This document shows positions 45,978-60,002 of a stretch of 64,000 nucleotides of DNA, one piece after another. The notes below the pieces were generated by a model. The model was not told where the DNA came from. It saw nothing but the letters and a program-made list of their open reading frames with translations, and did no database searches. The position numbers were made by a program, and so were the translations under genes. Every line of letters starts with the position of its first letter. Position 1 is the first letter of the stretch. Origin of the DNA: Cyathus striatus (lineage: Eukaryota > Basidiomycota > Agaricomycetes > Agaricales > Nidulariaceae); the NCBI GenBank assembly GCA_025738555.1, contig JAOVFP010000004.1, positions 6,138,001-6,202,000 of the forward strand, in the 5' to 3' direction.

Positions 45978-48467
45978 ATAGTACCGTGTTGTGATAACAG
46001 GATACTCAACCTTGACAACGTGGCGGTCGACTACGGAAGTGCAGAATGTTGAACTTCTGTTCTACATTAGTAGATAGTCACGTCACAATGTCACATGATA
46101 ATACGACCGGGCCGTGCGACCGCTTAGGTAACATGGCAATGGTAAGATTATAGATAAAACTCGATTATTTAGAAGTTCAAGGACCTCTGCAAAAGACCTG
46201 AACCCCTTGTATTGAGTTTGAAGGTCATTTGACGCTAGGACAGTTTAGCCATCTCCAAGGGGAGTCTATCATTTTATTGAAGAAGCCTTGGGCAGTGTCT
46301 TCCGTTGGCCTTCCGTTTTAAGCTTCATACTTGTTCCATTCACTTGTGCTCCGAGAGTGCACGTTTTATAATTTATTATATACTCAGTATAAATTGTGCA
46401 CTAACTAGGTTACATAAATTGTTTGAGCATTTTTCTATAGGTTTGAGCACTACGTGAAACGATCAAGTTGAGAAAGTTGCTATGGACAGTACTAGTAGAA
46501 AACACAGTTGAAGCCAGATTCGACATACTAAGCTACTCGGTGTTCAAGTTCGTGCTCCTCGGATTCGCTTGTCCCACGCGCTAGTTGGGCGAAGAAAATT
46601 GACCGAGATATCATAGGTGTGGATGCACTTCCATTAATATCTGACATTTTCCGCAGGCTCAGTAGCAGCCGTGACCCCTAAAAAAATATAAGTATATATA
46701 TGTAGTGAATACGTCGTATAATACCGTAAATGACACCATTGCATAGTACCACCCGTAAGCATTTATCAAACCCCAGGTATACCACAAATTGGAAAAAATT
46801 ACGGTTTGAAATAGACAGGAATATTAATATCATCTGCCCTTGGATCAATTGATTCCCATGTTATATATACCGTAAATACTGCCAAATCATGCATGTGTTA
46901 GTGAATTAACTGAGGTCAATACAGAGAATACTTCACCGGAGACGATAGAGAAATAAAGTGTCCCGTCTAGAACAAACGATGAAATAATAGGAAGGGTGCT
47001 CCTTTCACCCCGTAACAAGTTCCTCAGGCCTCCGTGGGCGAAAACTGATTCTTTCCCTAGCTTAATAACTGTTAGTAAAAATAGGGTGGCTATTGCAAAA
47101 AATTAATAGTTAAGCATCTCCGGGAGACTCCAGCAGAAGAATATAGGAAACATACTGTGAAAGGCAAGAGTGTATACAAAATATACTATTTGGAATCTTG
47201 CGAGAATATCATGATTTTCCAGAGTGTTCACTACACATACATATCCAGGATTGTTTTGAAGATTCTTGGATAGTGTGACGGCAGTCATTATATCATTGAT
47301 AAATAGTATCTAATGTTGAAAGTTAGAGTTCAATGGACATCAAACAATTATCATAACCGAACTGAGTATTGCCCTAGTAAATTTCATATAAAGATCTCTA
47401 AGTCAGTAACAACCAACAGATAGCATTCTAGCTGACCAAATAAAGATATAGCTAGAAACATAATCACTAGTATGGTTATTTTATGTCGAGTCCTGTATTA
47501 GACGTAAATGAACGAATATGCTTACTTATTTTGCTATTTCCGTAACATGCACTAACTCGAAATGCGAATATTATGTCAGTTGCAGCACCAAATATTAACG
47601 CCCCCCCGCTATTGGAATTTTGAGATATTTAATACAATGACTAACTGAAAAACTAACCATTGGTTATACCATATAGCCCCTTTGCAGCTGCGGTGGTATG
47701 TCAGTGTTAGAATCCATTGAACACATTCATAAATATATTTTACAGCTAATTTGAACGTGTTCAATTTAAGAGACAGTAAAGCCATGGGTAATTACTAACA
47801 GTCGTTGACACGTCTCCAATAAATTCGGAAAATGGGGCTGGATAAAACTGTTTCAGGTGAAAGCTTATTTACGTTAAAAGGGACTGCAATACGAATTATA
47901 GTAGTAATCTTTCAGAGTCCAAGATATAAGTTATTTATTAGCTGTTGTAAACGAAACTCACAAAAGAAAAAGTGGACCATAATAGCGCGTTATGAAGTAA
48001 AGAGCCTTCGAAACCGACCAATTCATTCCACTGGACAATATGTTCCAAAACTGCTGCGAGACACTTGCAAATAATGTAAAACTCATCTTACCACCAAATG
48101 TATTTAACCTATAAATATCAATCAGGTTAGATACAGATGTGCCATAAATGCTGATATAAATACCTCATCGAAGAAACAATACGCAATATCATATACGAGA
48201 GAATGTCACAAAAGTCATAGAAGAATTGCAATGTATTAAGGATTAATCATCATCGTAATATAGTCATAATGCACTGCTCTAGATATTGCAATAAAGCTGT
48301 AATGTACTATAAAGTACACCTTGTTACACAATTCATATTATTACTCTCAGGAGATCCATAATGAACATTAATAAATTCACAATGCTATAGATGAGTCACA
48401 ATGTAAATATATACGGTACCAGGTTAGTTGTAAGGCCTTACCCAGTTGATGACTATGATGTCTCAAT
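45978..48467. other. AT-rich spacer
   Basis: No gene seen. Short frames at 47103-47288 and 47832-48074 lack domains. The left end of the Plavaka-type element should lie here, but I found no inverted match to the 53.4-53.7 kb flank. Confidence 0.35.
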
Positions 48468-51400
48468 GTGGCTCGATTTAGGTATGTTTGTCAACAATGT
48501 CATAAAGAAAAAGTCGCTTATCTCCGTAATCATCGATTTTACTCATTATCACTTCTCTGCGTTGATAGTCTGTCTTCCACCTCATCCAATCGGACTTCAC
48601 GAAAATGCTCAAATAAGGCAGAAGATTCTGTGTGTCATTACTGTCATCATCGTTTTAAGTCACAGGGATTTCATAATCACCTCCGATCATGTGCGCGGAT
48701 GCACCATCACGCAGTAGCTATTGCGATAAGTTCTTCAAGTGATATTGAGATGGACATTGACAATGTAGATCATGTCATTGGTGGTACTCAAAACATGGAA
48801 GGTAAGAATTAAAATAGCTAGTAACGCATCAGAACATGTCTGATACTTTAATATATTTGCGCTTACAGTTGCATATAGTCCAGAAGATCAAGAACTGATG
48901 ATCACAGATGTAATCCAAGAAACTGAATCTGAATGGCAGTCAGTCACTGGTAAATCTTCCATTTTCATATTCTATGACTAAGAGTTAGAATTTATTATCT
49001 CAGATGATCCACAAGAGTTCATTTTGACCGAATATCACCCTTACAGCGGGAAGAGTTCTATTCAAACACCAATTGAAGATTATGGTGGCGGCCACTCACT
49101 CCTCACATCTAAGAGAAGTATGGATGAACTTTGTGAGGATTTTAGGCCATGGCATCCGTTCCGCACTGCACAAGATCTTGAATTTGCAGAGAAATGTACA
49201 TGGCAGAACTTTAGTAACAATACAAGTCAGGAATGGTTAGATTATATAAAGAGCCTGGAACCGAAAAACTCGAACTTGACCTTTTCTAATGTCTCAGAGA
49301 TGAACAATTTCATCAAATCTGCAGCTTCTCAGTTAGTGGGGGTAAGATGAATTGTATCATTGTCAACATTATAGACTGAAATAACATTATCAGTTTGAAA
49401 CCATTGAGTTTACGGTTTCATACAAGAAAGAGAATTACCAGCACGAAGTCCTCCGGAGACCGATTTGGGATTGGGTGAAAGAAGTTATTGCTGACCCCTC
49501 CATATCTGAAAAATTTACATGGTATGCAGAGAGAAGGTATCATATAATTGGAGATAAAAAGAGTAGATTCTGGAATGAGCCATGGACTGCAGACAAATTT
49601 TGGAGGCTACAGGCAAGTTTATCTCTAATTTCCATGGCTTATATATATTAATTACCAATATACCATTTGTGATTAGAGTGAGCTACCAGATACTGGTGTT
49701 CCAGTATGTCTACTACTTTGGAGTGATAAAGGCAAAGTCTCAGACTTTGGAGGACGAAGAAGCTATCCAGTCATTGCTCGAATCCTCAATCTACCCTCTA
49801 GTATTCGTAATTCAAATGGATTTGCAGGTGGTCACATAGTTGGTTGGCTTCCAATTGTATCTATATCATTTTTTATTGTAAAACAAAGTATGCTAAACCT
49901 TCTGCTTAAAGGTTGCTGATAATATTGAGAAATCTGGAAAGCACTCATGGGCAAATCATCATCGTTCTGTTTGGCATGATGCTATGTTTCACATCCTTGA
50001 ATCACTTGCTCCACCAGCTACTACAGGGGAATGGTTTGAATGTGGTGATGAAATTGTGTGACAATTATTTCCTTCCATATTGATTCACTCCCTTGACTAT
50101 GAAGAGCAGTACTTAACTTTGTTTTTAAGCCTCAATCAGATTATCACTGATTATTTCACAGAACTGTTGTCACATTAAACCGTGGTGTAAATGGAGAGGC
50201 AGCATGCCCTACCTGTGAAGAGCGAACAGAAAACTTTTTAACTTCTATAGGAAGTGGAAAGCCCTGAACATCCACTGCTTATATTGATCTGTGGAATAGA
50301 TCATTGAAGTTAAAAGTGGAAGAAAAAGAAAAGCTCTACAAGCCACTTGGTCTTATTCATATGAAGGTGCTCATAATTACTTCTGCTGTAGTTGCACTAA
50401 GTGATATGTACTTAATTGCTAGAATTGCTATTGGAATTTTCCACACACAGATATTTACAGCACTATGTCATATGATGTGCTTCATGCACTTGAGATTGGT
50501 GTTTGGAAATGTTTGTGGCGGTACATTAAGCAATACTTTGACAATGACCATAATGCAATGTCACGAATAGAGCATTGGTAAGACAACAATTTGAATACAC
50601 AATGCATTAGTAACAAATTTACTTGAAGCATCACAAAATTACCACCATGGAGTAATTTGCAGTCTTTTTCTAATGTGTTTAGTATTGACTTTGCAGATGG
50701 CAGCAAGTATGCTGACCTCCTGAGAGCAAGTTTATTCTCTCATATTTTATTCAATGTCTGATACATCTATATTATAGATCATCTTACATGGGATAGCACC
50801 TGAAATATTACAATCAAACCAAGTTATCATTCAATGTGTCCACTCCTTGGGGGTTATTAATAATTATGCATGTTTAAGAATGCATACAGAGGATACAATA
50901 TTGGAGGGGCGAGAAGAGATCAAACAATTCAGCAAATTGCTAATGGTAATTTATCTCTTGAATTCGTTCTATTTATATAATTTAATTCGTGATTTAACTG
51001 CAGAAAATGGTTGAGAAGTATGAATGGACATGGAACATACCAAAGATACATGCCCTTTTTGCCCACTTGTTTGATGACATTGAGGAAAAGGGAGTGACAT
51101 TGACATATAACACCAAGATAAATGAACAGGCACATGGCCCTTTAAAGGATGCTGCAAAGCGATTTAATGATAGTCAGAAAAACTTAGGACGACAGGTATG
51201 TATTATTGAAATGTGCTTACATATATGTGTCTCATTTCATAGCTCATGAAACAAGAACACAATCAATTTGTGCTTTCAATGATGAAGAAAAATACAGAAA
51301 AACTGATACATAGTAGGCAGCAAGATGAACATGGCACTAGTTCAAAAATCCAACACATTTCTTTGTTTGGCAAGAGACCCAGTGGAGAATTTATGCATAA

Positions 51401-52027
51401 CTCTATTCCCACTGAACTTACTAAAAATCCTGCATTTTCCAAGTTCTTGAATCGGTTACACACTTATTTGTCTCAAAGTTACAGGGACATGGGAAAGATT
51501 CGACCACATGAGGTAATAACACTTGGAAACCATGGAAAAGTACAAGTAATGACACAATTAAATATCATATTCTAACATTGACCTAAACATTATAGATTCA
51601 GCAATTCTATGAGCTTGATGTCAATTATGTTTCTGAAGAGGACTGGACTGTGTCCCGAAGTATTTTACACTGCAAAGATCTTTATCACAGTCATCCTCGA
51701 TATGACTGTGTCATGTTGGTCATTGATGACAGCATTGCTTATGGACGGCTATTGCTGTTATTTGAAGTCACAGTGGCAGCTGATGGCAAGAAACATGCCA
51801 TGGCTCTTGTTCAAGTCTTTGAGCCAATCACTAAACCAAACTGGAAAGATCGAGCAATTGGCTTCCATAGACTGAGAGAAGTAACAGGAGTAAAAAACAC
51901 TTCATTTATTTTTCTTGAGTCTGTTGTTAGAGGTGTGTATATTGTGCAAGTGGAATCCAAACATGAGTATTACATTAACGATTTGGTGGACAATGATATG
52001 CTACTTCGATTACATAGATTCATCTGA
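48468..52027 (+). pseudogene. Plavaka-type (CACTA-related) transposase gene
   Basis: Roughly ten exons with 50-70 nt introns. The N-terminus (MARFRYVCQQC) has paired C-x2-C zinc-binding motifs, including CHYCHHRFKSQGFHNH. The body shows family landmarks: DFRPWHPFRTAQDLEFAE, RRPIWDWVKEV, WNEPWTADKFWRLQ, LLWSDKGKVSDFGG with a probable catalytic Asp, GGHIVGWLPIV, SLDYEEQ, SYDVLHALEIGVW and YTTKINEQAHGPLKDA-like sequence near 51110. Two in-frame TGA codons, at 50059 and about 50265, lie where the frame otherwise continues, so this copy is probably dead unless these fall in unannotated introns. Its 3' end overlaps the convergent gene by 18 bp. Plavaka elements are fungal cut-and-paste transposons. 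Confidence 0.8.
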
Positions 52028-53389
52028 AAGCATTTCAGACTCCTTACCAATAGTCTCCATCATTTCAAAGAAACTTGATTTATCATATATCAAAACTGGA
52101 TCTTCGTTAGCTGACTTGTCTGGAAAGATCACATTGTTGTATGATTGAATAATCCCTTGAATGGTTGGTTTGTTGTAGAGCTTGTATAGCATTAATTTAT
52201 AAGCTTTGAAGTCCTCAGAATAGTTGATACCCGATTCCCTGACAGGAGTGAACTCAGGATCACTGGACAATCCAAAGTGTGTCTTAATACAGCAGAGATT
52301 AGCAATGATCGAAGACAGAAGAAATATATAACATACCAACACAGCAACAAGTGCAATAAACCCAGGTGTTACTGATTTCAGTCCCCAGTACTTAACAACC
52401 GTATTTGAACGCATAGTTTTGCCCTCTTTCTTTGCCCGAAGAGCACTGGGACCTTGAAGTAGGCATAGCCCAACCTGTCACAATTGTTATCAGTAAGCCT
52501 ATGATAAAATGAGTTTCTTAACAACCCACATTTATAAGTACATCTGAACCAAAGACTCGTTTATCCTTCGGATTCCAACCTGGAAAGAATACCGGTGACA
52601 ACAAGCTATACTTTCCTGATTCTGTGTCAAATCCAAGAAGCATATCTCGATCCAGATTGTTGTCGATAAGTTTTGGAAGAACCTCACAAACACATTCAGC
52701 AGCATTTGCACGTTGCTGCTGCATGCCATGTTCAATCTTATAAAAGTTGATAAGTAAAGTTGTATATAATTATGAAAAAACACTTGCCTTCACAATGAAG
52801 TGATCAGATGAAACACCAGTCATCAACTTATGCAGGAACGAAGGAACAACTGAGCGTAAATCTTGTCAAATTCCTTCAAGCTGCATATCCACATCAGTAT
52901 ACCTCTCACCTGAGTCCCAGTTTGTATCATCGAGGTCTGGATCCAGGGGTTGAACAGCAATCTTCATTTCTTCACCCATCCAGAGCTCGAACATATACCC
53001 AAAATGACAACCAGCTTTCACGATCAGTTCATCATGGGGACCATCACTCGAATGTAGAAGTCTACGACGGGTTTGAGGCTTTGCAGCTTCAAGTGCTGCC
53101 TTCTCCTTGCGGACTTTATTGAAGGCCTTGTACAGCTTCGAAAATTTAAGCTGAGTGGTTTGAAGTCCCTAATTGTACATCGGTTAGTATGTAAAGAATG
53201 AAACATTTAGATGAAAGGACACACCTTCCATAAGTCTTCCCTGCTCGCCTGTGGGCCAGGAATGACAATATCAAGATCCATAGGTGAGACCTCGTCATCG
53301 TCGCCCTCCTCATCTTCCTCTGGAAGTTGCTCCTGATCCGACATAGTATCGGACTCTGGAGACAACACACGATTGTGTTTATGAGCCAT
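52010..53389 (-). pseudogene. Companion gene of the Plavaka-type element
   Basis: Exon 1 is 53389-53225 (MAHKHNRVLSPESD, then a very acidic stretch). Exon 2 begins at 53168 with GLQTTQLKFSKLYKAF. Later exons carry ELIVKAGCHFGYMFELWM, GKYSLLSPVFFPGWNP, KYWGLKSVTPGFIAL and THFGLSSDPEF. The junction near 52790 seems to use a GC..AG intron (AAG/GCAAGT). One in-frame TGA sits near 52860 (EGI*QDLRS), again where arginine would fit. I think the middle matches a basidiomycete family filed as DUF6698, often found next to transposases, but this is memory. A convergent, 3'-overlapping layout suggests it belongs to the element. Confidence 0.65.
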
Positions 53390-53730
53390 TACTAGAATAG
53401 TCTAAGAGTTGAAAAGTGGTTATCAAAGTTGGGAGTTACACGACATGAAACTACACACCTTATATGCAAGATATGCAATGGTCCAGTCATTATTACAAAA
53501 GTCCGAAAATGGGTTGAGGTGCACTAGAACAGCAATCTGGTATGTATCAAGGGTCCTGGAATGAAACGAGAAAGACTGGGGACTTACGAGACGATACCAT
53601 TCTGTACGTCATGTCTGGAATATGTATTGGATATGGCTGGAGAATTTGGCCAGCATTACCATACACAGAAAGTTTTGATGTGGCCAGTGGAATACTATGG
53701 TACGCATCATGTTGGTGAAACCTGGGGATG
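53390..53730. other. Spacer, probable right end of the Plavaka-type element
   Basis: No gene supported. The TIR element at 53733 begins at its right edge. Confidence 0.35.
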
Positions 53731-53732
53731 TA

Positions 53733-54740
53733 AGATACATACGGTACAGAACCATATTGATCACATGACTATAGCATGACATTTCAGCAAGATTTGTTGG
53801 GAGTTCTACCAAAAAACTAATCACATCTGTAAATTGCACATATTTCAAATTTCTTTTGCAGGGTGTTCTTAAAATTTAGAATATCTATAACATTGTGCAA
53901 ACAGATTTATGTTAAGTTGTATGTACGGAGTGCCAATAGATTTTTAAAATTTGTAGCCCCTAACTTTAGAAGTGCAAATATGGAAAGTGCGCCAAGCACT
54001 TTAAACATGTCGCATCGTGTCGCAGCCTGCACACCAAACACACATATCGTGCTCTCGAGTCTCTACACTCCATATTTCCTATATTCTTACATGCCGAAAC
54101 GAAAGAAAGGTCCTATTAAGAACCTAGGAAGTTGGGTTGGGGTCAAAAAGAGAAGAAAACAAACTGTGAATGATGAAAATGCACTGTGCTTACCATATGT
54201 CTTCATGACATATTGTCTAATAACTCCTGTAGATTTTTCCAGTTAACGAGGAGTCCAGTACAGAGCCCACTATAGCAATAAGTGATTGCTTGGACACATA
54301 CCGAGAGCCTGAGCCTGAAGACTAACCAATGGTCATCCCCAGGTTTGCAACTCGATCTCTATGCTTCATGGATGCATATCGCTTGGGCTTAAATGGATGA
54401 CAGGCAGCATGGGCAGCAAAGCAATTCCGTGGACACTGCACAATACCCGAAAGTATCCTTATTGAGTTTGACAAAGAACTTCATGCACTTGCCTCACCAT
54501 GATATAGATTTGTTTAGCCTAATACTAACACATTACATTAAATATATATAATATTAATGTGTATATACCTACTGTAGCTATATTTTTATGATACTGCCAT
54601 GTAAACACGATATTTACTTGTAGATACATATTTTTAATTCTTACTTTTGATCAGTCCGACGGTTTGAGAGTACATGGGAACCTGTGAGTCACATCAGTCA
54701 CATACCACGTGATGGACATGGTTCTGTACTGTACATATCT
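53733..54740 (+). mobile_element. Short TIR element with TA target duplication, copy 2
   Basis: 1008 bp. It is flanked by TA (53731-53732 and 54741-54742) and homologous along its length with 27597-28595. The terminal repeats read AGATACATACGGTACAGAAC and its near inverse. The outer bases differ from copy 1 by transitions only (GG to GA, TG to CA). It carries an ORF region at 54091-54502. Confidence 0.85.
54091..54502 (+). pseudogene. Short basic ORF region of the TIR element
   Basis: ATG at 54091 starts MPKRKKGPIKNLGSWVG and KKRRKQT. After a probable intron (branch-like CTAAT, acceptor TGTAG near 54232) an acidic linker follows (EPTIAISDCLDTYREPE). Then comes a domain with RFATRSLCFMDAYRLGLNG, QAAWAA and CTIPESILIEFDKE. 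Stops interrupt it: TAA near 54325 and a TGA replacing a codon before QAAWAA. It has the same order as the ORF at 40462-40833: basic tail, acidic or neutral linker, DAY/GLNG/QAAWAA domain. Confidence 0.55.
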
Positions 54741-54742
54741 TA

Positions 54743-57700
54743 GTTGAATCCGTTCAGGTGACCGTGTCAAGTCTCAATGACCATGCCGATGTAGGTCTTG
54801 GAGCAAAGTACAAAGGGCCTGGATGGTCCTTAGCGGTTCCAGAATATCTCGGGTACACTCTGGTACACTGGCTTATTAATTGACTAGAACATGCGAGATC
54901 CGAAACATGCTTACTAAACACAATGCAAAAAAGTTATAAAGGAAGCTGTACCCCTCTCTTGCTTTCACGTCTTGAAGCCCATACGAAGTGTAGGGAGAGA
55001 GAGGTAGGGTAGCAGTGTGACGTTGTGACATGGTGACAGTATGTGATATTAGCTGCCATGTCATGTGTTATCGCTAAAACTAAACCCGCTTTGTATTTCA
55101 CAGCAATTTCACAGCCTTTAGGTGTAGGGACGGTATCGCTATTAATGGAGGTGAGTACTTGTTGGTCATGAATATATTAGTATAGTTTCTAAAACCACAG
55201 TCGTAGCTTATTATTTAGGAAGTGACAAGGATTAGGTACTACATGTATATACAGCAGTAAATACAATTGATATTCAGATTAACATCTAAGTGTCGATGAT
55301 AAATGAGATTAGATATGAATTTGATACCGCTAAAAGGAGCTAGAATCGAGATTCAAACGTTATCTATTATCTCAATTCATTCATTCTCTCCAATGCATTT
55401 TAATAACCAGTAGCTATAATACCCATTGAATGGCGTGAGTTATATTATAAGACGTGCCTAGTCATTCCCACTACCTTTTAAGGTAGTTGGGTATTAGGGA
55501 CGTTTGGGCCACCGGATATGGTAATTTGAGGATCTCAGATAAGATCTCAATCTGATTGGCTGACGTCTTCTATGAATTGTTGTGACAGTTGTGACCACGT
55601 ACTCCCTGGTACAGTACGATCCTATCCACAGTTCACCGCACTAGCGAAGTGATTTTTACAGTGACCTCATCCTTTTCGTCTGCAGGCCCGCAACTCAAAA
55701 TTGTCATTCCCCCCCCCCCCCCACCTGGAACTTGCAATGAGTTGTGACCCCGTGCTCCCTATTACGATCTTAACTTGATTTTAACTGTTAGCTCTTCCTT
55801 TCAAAATCCAGCGTCCTTTTGCTCGTCCTTTTCATCAACAAGCCCGGAACCCAAGAGCCTTCAACTGAAGTCTACTTTGCACGGCGCGCATGGATATTAC
55901 ATCTCCCGAGTTGTGTGTTGTACGGCTGTAATGCTGCATGATGTATTATGTGATAGGAAATCAAGGAAAAAGTAGATCTGCTGGATATGAGCGACTCAAA
56001 TTCCCATTTTCCATTATACGATGGCAATCTAGGAGTTACCCAATGAGCAAGATCGGCTTCCTTCTTGGCTCTCGATCGTGATTCGTCATTTCTTCGAGTT
56101 GAGATAATGCCATTGTCGGAGCGCAACTGGGGAAGACGCAGACATCTTCGATGCTGGGTGGGCTGCACATGTATGTGAAGGAGTCAGCGTTGGGGCAGCT
56201 TCATATTTATTGTAAGCAGTGTGCTAGCTTGGACGACTCGGATCTAGGAGAAAAATGTCAAATATTATCCCCGCATTAGCTTCCTTCACGTCTTAATTTC
56301 ATCAAGTTGTAGCCCACTCCGAGCGTTGCGAGTGAACAATGCTTTCGTATTGTAGGAATTTGCCGTACATTTCGTGCAGCTACACGTGGCCACAAAAATG
56401 ATGGCGGCCAAACATTTTTCTCACTAGTAAATCTGAAGTATTGTCACATAGATTGGATCATTGTGCAATATCCACCATGCAGGACACCTTGAACTTTTGA
56501 CTGTAGAATATATATACTGTATACTACGTGGATGCAAAATTATAACATACCGGACTTAGTATTGTTACACACAATGTAATTCACCAGCTATCTATGTATC
56601 ATGCAATCTACAACGTTGCTTACAAAAATTGCTGCTGATGGTATTTTCTCATAATATATCTTGTAAATATGATATGAAATATACATATTCTAGGTTACTA
56701 AAATATCAAAAACTAAAGGCATCTATGTACTTTTTATGAGCCTTCCTATTTATCAGTCCTAAGTGAACTAGAAGTTACATGTTTATATGCTATGTAGACT
56801 GCTGGGGTGCTACATAAAGTCATAAATATAAGTAGAACATATGCTTCAGACAACTACTATGCAAACAGGATGTCATTTACCCATGTAGAGGATGGTATTT
56901 ACTGGCGGAGGGTGAAACACATAAATCAATTATGTGTAATCTAATGTAATTAGAAACTGTATGTTTTATTATTTTCCATATTTTTATTTAGAACATTGTT
57001 TCTGTATTGTATATTTATGTGATTGGTTTGATATATGAATGTAGTAATTGTTTGTTAACGTGGAGATAGGTTACAGGTGCTCCACCTGTGGCCGGTCTTG
57101 GTATGAAACACGCCCCTAAGGGTTTGCCACTTCACTCGGCTCGGAATGGTGTGGTCTATTATAATTGATACATTCTGATATGGTGTATAGTTTAAGTGGA
57201 TGGTAAAATTCCTACAAAATCCCCTGTTTCTGATACCACACCTTCGCCTACTGCTACCACTACTTTTAACTATGTAGCTAACATGGGAGCCAGCCCAGTG
57301 AAACCATGCCGCCCCCACGAGTCCCACCCAAGTCCCACCTACCCATTTTATTCCAGCACAGCCAACTGCGAACTAATGTAATCCCTCCGTTGAACCTTCG
57401 ACTTTCTTTGAATGCTACTTTCAAATGTGTTTATTCTATTGCCATACCACTACTTCAAGACAGATTTATGTATGCGGAGTCTCGCTCATAATTTGCTGCT
57501 GTGGTACATCATCATATCCAGAGGCTCAAGAAGGGAGTCGTCATCGACATGAAGATATTATTGTTGTCCTGGGTACAACCTGAAGTAAGTATCAATTATT
57601 CGTCTATATTATATGTTATCAATACATCGACCTAAAAGATCATATACTTCAATAATACGGTGCATTTTGTGGTTTATTTTTAGAGTCATGCATCGATCAC

Positions 57701-60002
57701 AGCCCAACTTTCCTCTCTCTTCTCAACGATTCGTTCCACCCCCTCACTATCGAGCACTGAAAAATGACTTATTTATGTGCAAGAGAGACACCTTCCTGGC
57801 AAATGAACTCAGAACTCATTCAGAAACCCTGTCTTTGTCGTTCAGTACTTAAATGACACGTTATTTCAGTAACAAATTCTTCCTATTACACCTGCCCCAA
57901 CCAGGCCGAAAAGATATTCGAATGACTTGTTCTTTATATCTTTGTTAGGCCTCAGAACACTTGTCACATTTGTATAATATGTGCATTGCGCATACTGGCG
58001 ACACGTCGAGCTCACCTATGCTAGCACGTTCAAGGCATGTCTGTACAGCCATTGTGGTTGTGACTTAATGAGGTATAGTAGTGATATAAGTAATAGTGTA
58101 TTATAGGTCTGGATTTGATGTGGATATGATAATAAGTAGACAAAAATCCGAAAATGAAGTACAACGGTGTAAAAATATTCAAATAGCCCTAAAAGTCACG
58201 GTAAACAATTAGCAAGAGGGTAGTGGGCTTTGCCGCTTGCCGGCCCTATTTCTTTATATTATAAACGATTTAGTGCATGTCCGAAACTTGCAATTAGTAG
58301 CAGAGGGAATTTAAACACATTTTTATTCAGCGCGTATATTGCAAGACTCTCCGCCAGGTATTAAGATGTACTGTGAAATTTCGTCCTCGTTTATAAGCAT
58401 TACGTTCTGGCCATTGCATTAAGGCATTTAAATGGACCGTAATGCGATACGGGGCAAACTTAGTTTTTCTGACAAAGTAATGGCTGCAACTGAATATTAA
58501 GAGCGAGTAACTGGTGAGAGATAATAAAATGAACATACAATGAATCCGATTTGAAGTCATATCGAAATGAACAGCATATATTATTGCGTCGACTGGTATG
58601 CTAGGGTCTCCCATTATGATTTTGTGTGGCTTACTTATGAGTGAGAGTGGGCTTGTGGGCTGGGTATAGGTTACCACGACATACACACAGTATTTATGGA
58701 TCAGTAGACCAGCATAGCATTTCACATCGTAGTCTATACCGTGGTTTAATATCCATGCGGATGTTTCATCCACGCCAAGTCGCCGCCTATAGGAGGATTC
58801 GAGCTGTACAGTTTCAGCTCTTGCCGCATAAAGTGACCAAACTATATTTGAATGTATCCACAATGTCTCTAATTTCGTAGGAAATAAAATTGCTATTGGT
58901 GCAATTTACATTGATAAAGTTTCGCTTTTGAGGTACATACTAGGAACTTCTCGTCGAAGAACGTGATATCCTTCGGAGAAATATATATTCGTATGATTAA
59001 ACTTTGCTTTGACAGTTACCGTACTATCCCACTTGATGTACCCGACTAAAATTAGGACTACTAGTACATACATAGTTTCCAGGATAGTCTTTTAACAACA
59101 CTATAAGTTAGATGGGTGCTCTGATGCTGATGTTCTCAGACACGCCAAAATGAAAACATGTTGACGGTTCTATATATTCTAATGCTGCGAGCAATGTTTA
59201 CGCCTTTGCTGTCAAAAACACCTAATTTTCATGTTTGGTGGTAAATTTTGGTAAGCTACAGAACACCGTGGATCGCCACTTCTCTTAGTTGAATTGAATA
59301 TGTTCTGTACCGATACAAAATGCCCGATACATAGCCTGAGTGAGATGATAAAGTCACCAAGGTTTACAAACAATAACAAGAAGGACATATCGTATAAGCA
59401 GATTTCAGGTTTAATTTCAAATTCACAACTTAACGATTTTACGCTTCAACGGTTTATTGACATTGATGAACGTGCCGTACTCCCCTGCAGCCATCTGTGA
59501 CAATATCTGCCTGTTGAGTGCTAGCACGAGAAACGAGTTGAACGGGTAATAAAGGATATTATCACCTTTACAAACCTGTTAGTTCCGAAGACTCCCCGCT
59601 ACCGGGGAATCAGCGGGGATACATACACTACATCAGGGCTTAAAGCGAGATAGAGCCAAAGACGCAGCTCACGCATTCTTAGAATAAAACGACGCCAAAC
59701 GATATTGAAATAAATAATGCAGTTTCAGATTCCGGTATATGATACACAGGGTCGATATTAACAATTGGTTCAGAATGATTAGGTGTATCATATTCTTGTT
59801 CATGGCGCTCAGATTAACGTTAGCCAATGCTTATGTAAGTGGCAGATTCTCTAATAATAGATCAAGGGCCATCAACTATTAAGTATATGTACATGCTGCA
59901 CTCGAATCTCGGCCCCCGCGATCGTAAAGAGAGGAAGTAAGCATCAACAACGTTCCAACTTCCTATCCCCACACATTCCTGTAAAACCCATGATTTACCT
60001 TA
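54743..60002. other. Long AT-rich spacer with minor repeats
   Basis: No convincing gene. A 178-codon minus frame at 58327-58863 has hydrophobic stretches and no known domain. A C14-17 homopolymer lies near 55711-55726. A GC hairpin (CCCCGCT..AGCGGGG) lies near 59592-59618. The hairpin-containing repeat at 55464 is listed separately. Confidence 0.4.
55464..55562 (+). repeat. Dispersed repeat with conserved hairpin, copy 1
   Basis: About 100 bp shared with 63332-63431. It begins ATTCCCACTACCTTTTAAGG and ends CTCAATCTGATTGGCT. The first 26 nt form a hairpin (CCCACTACCTT..AAGGTAGTTGGG). Similarity fades after the second landmark. Confidence 0.7.

Noticed and set aside
58327..58863. 178-codon minus-strand ORF
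   Set aside because: Hydrophobic stretches only, no domain, no splice support, AT-rich surroundings.
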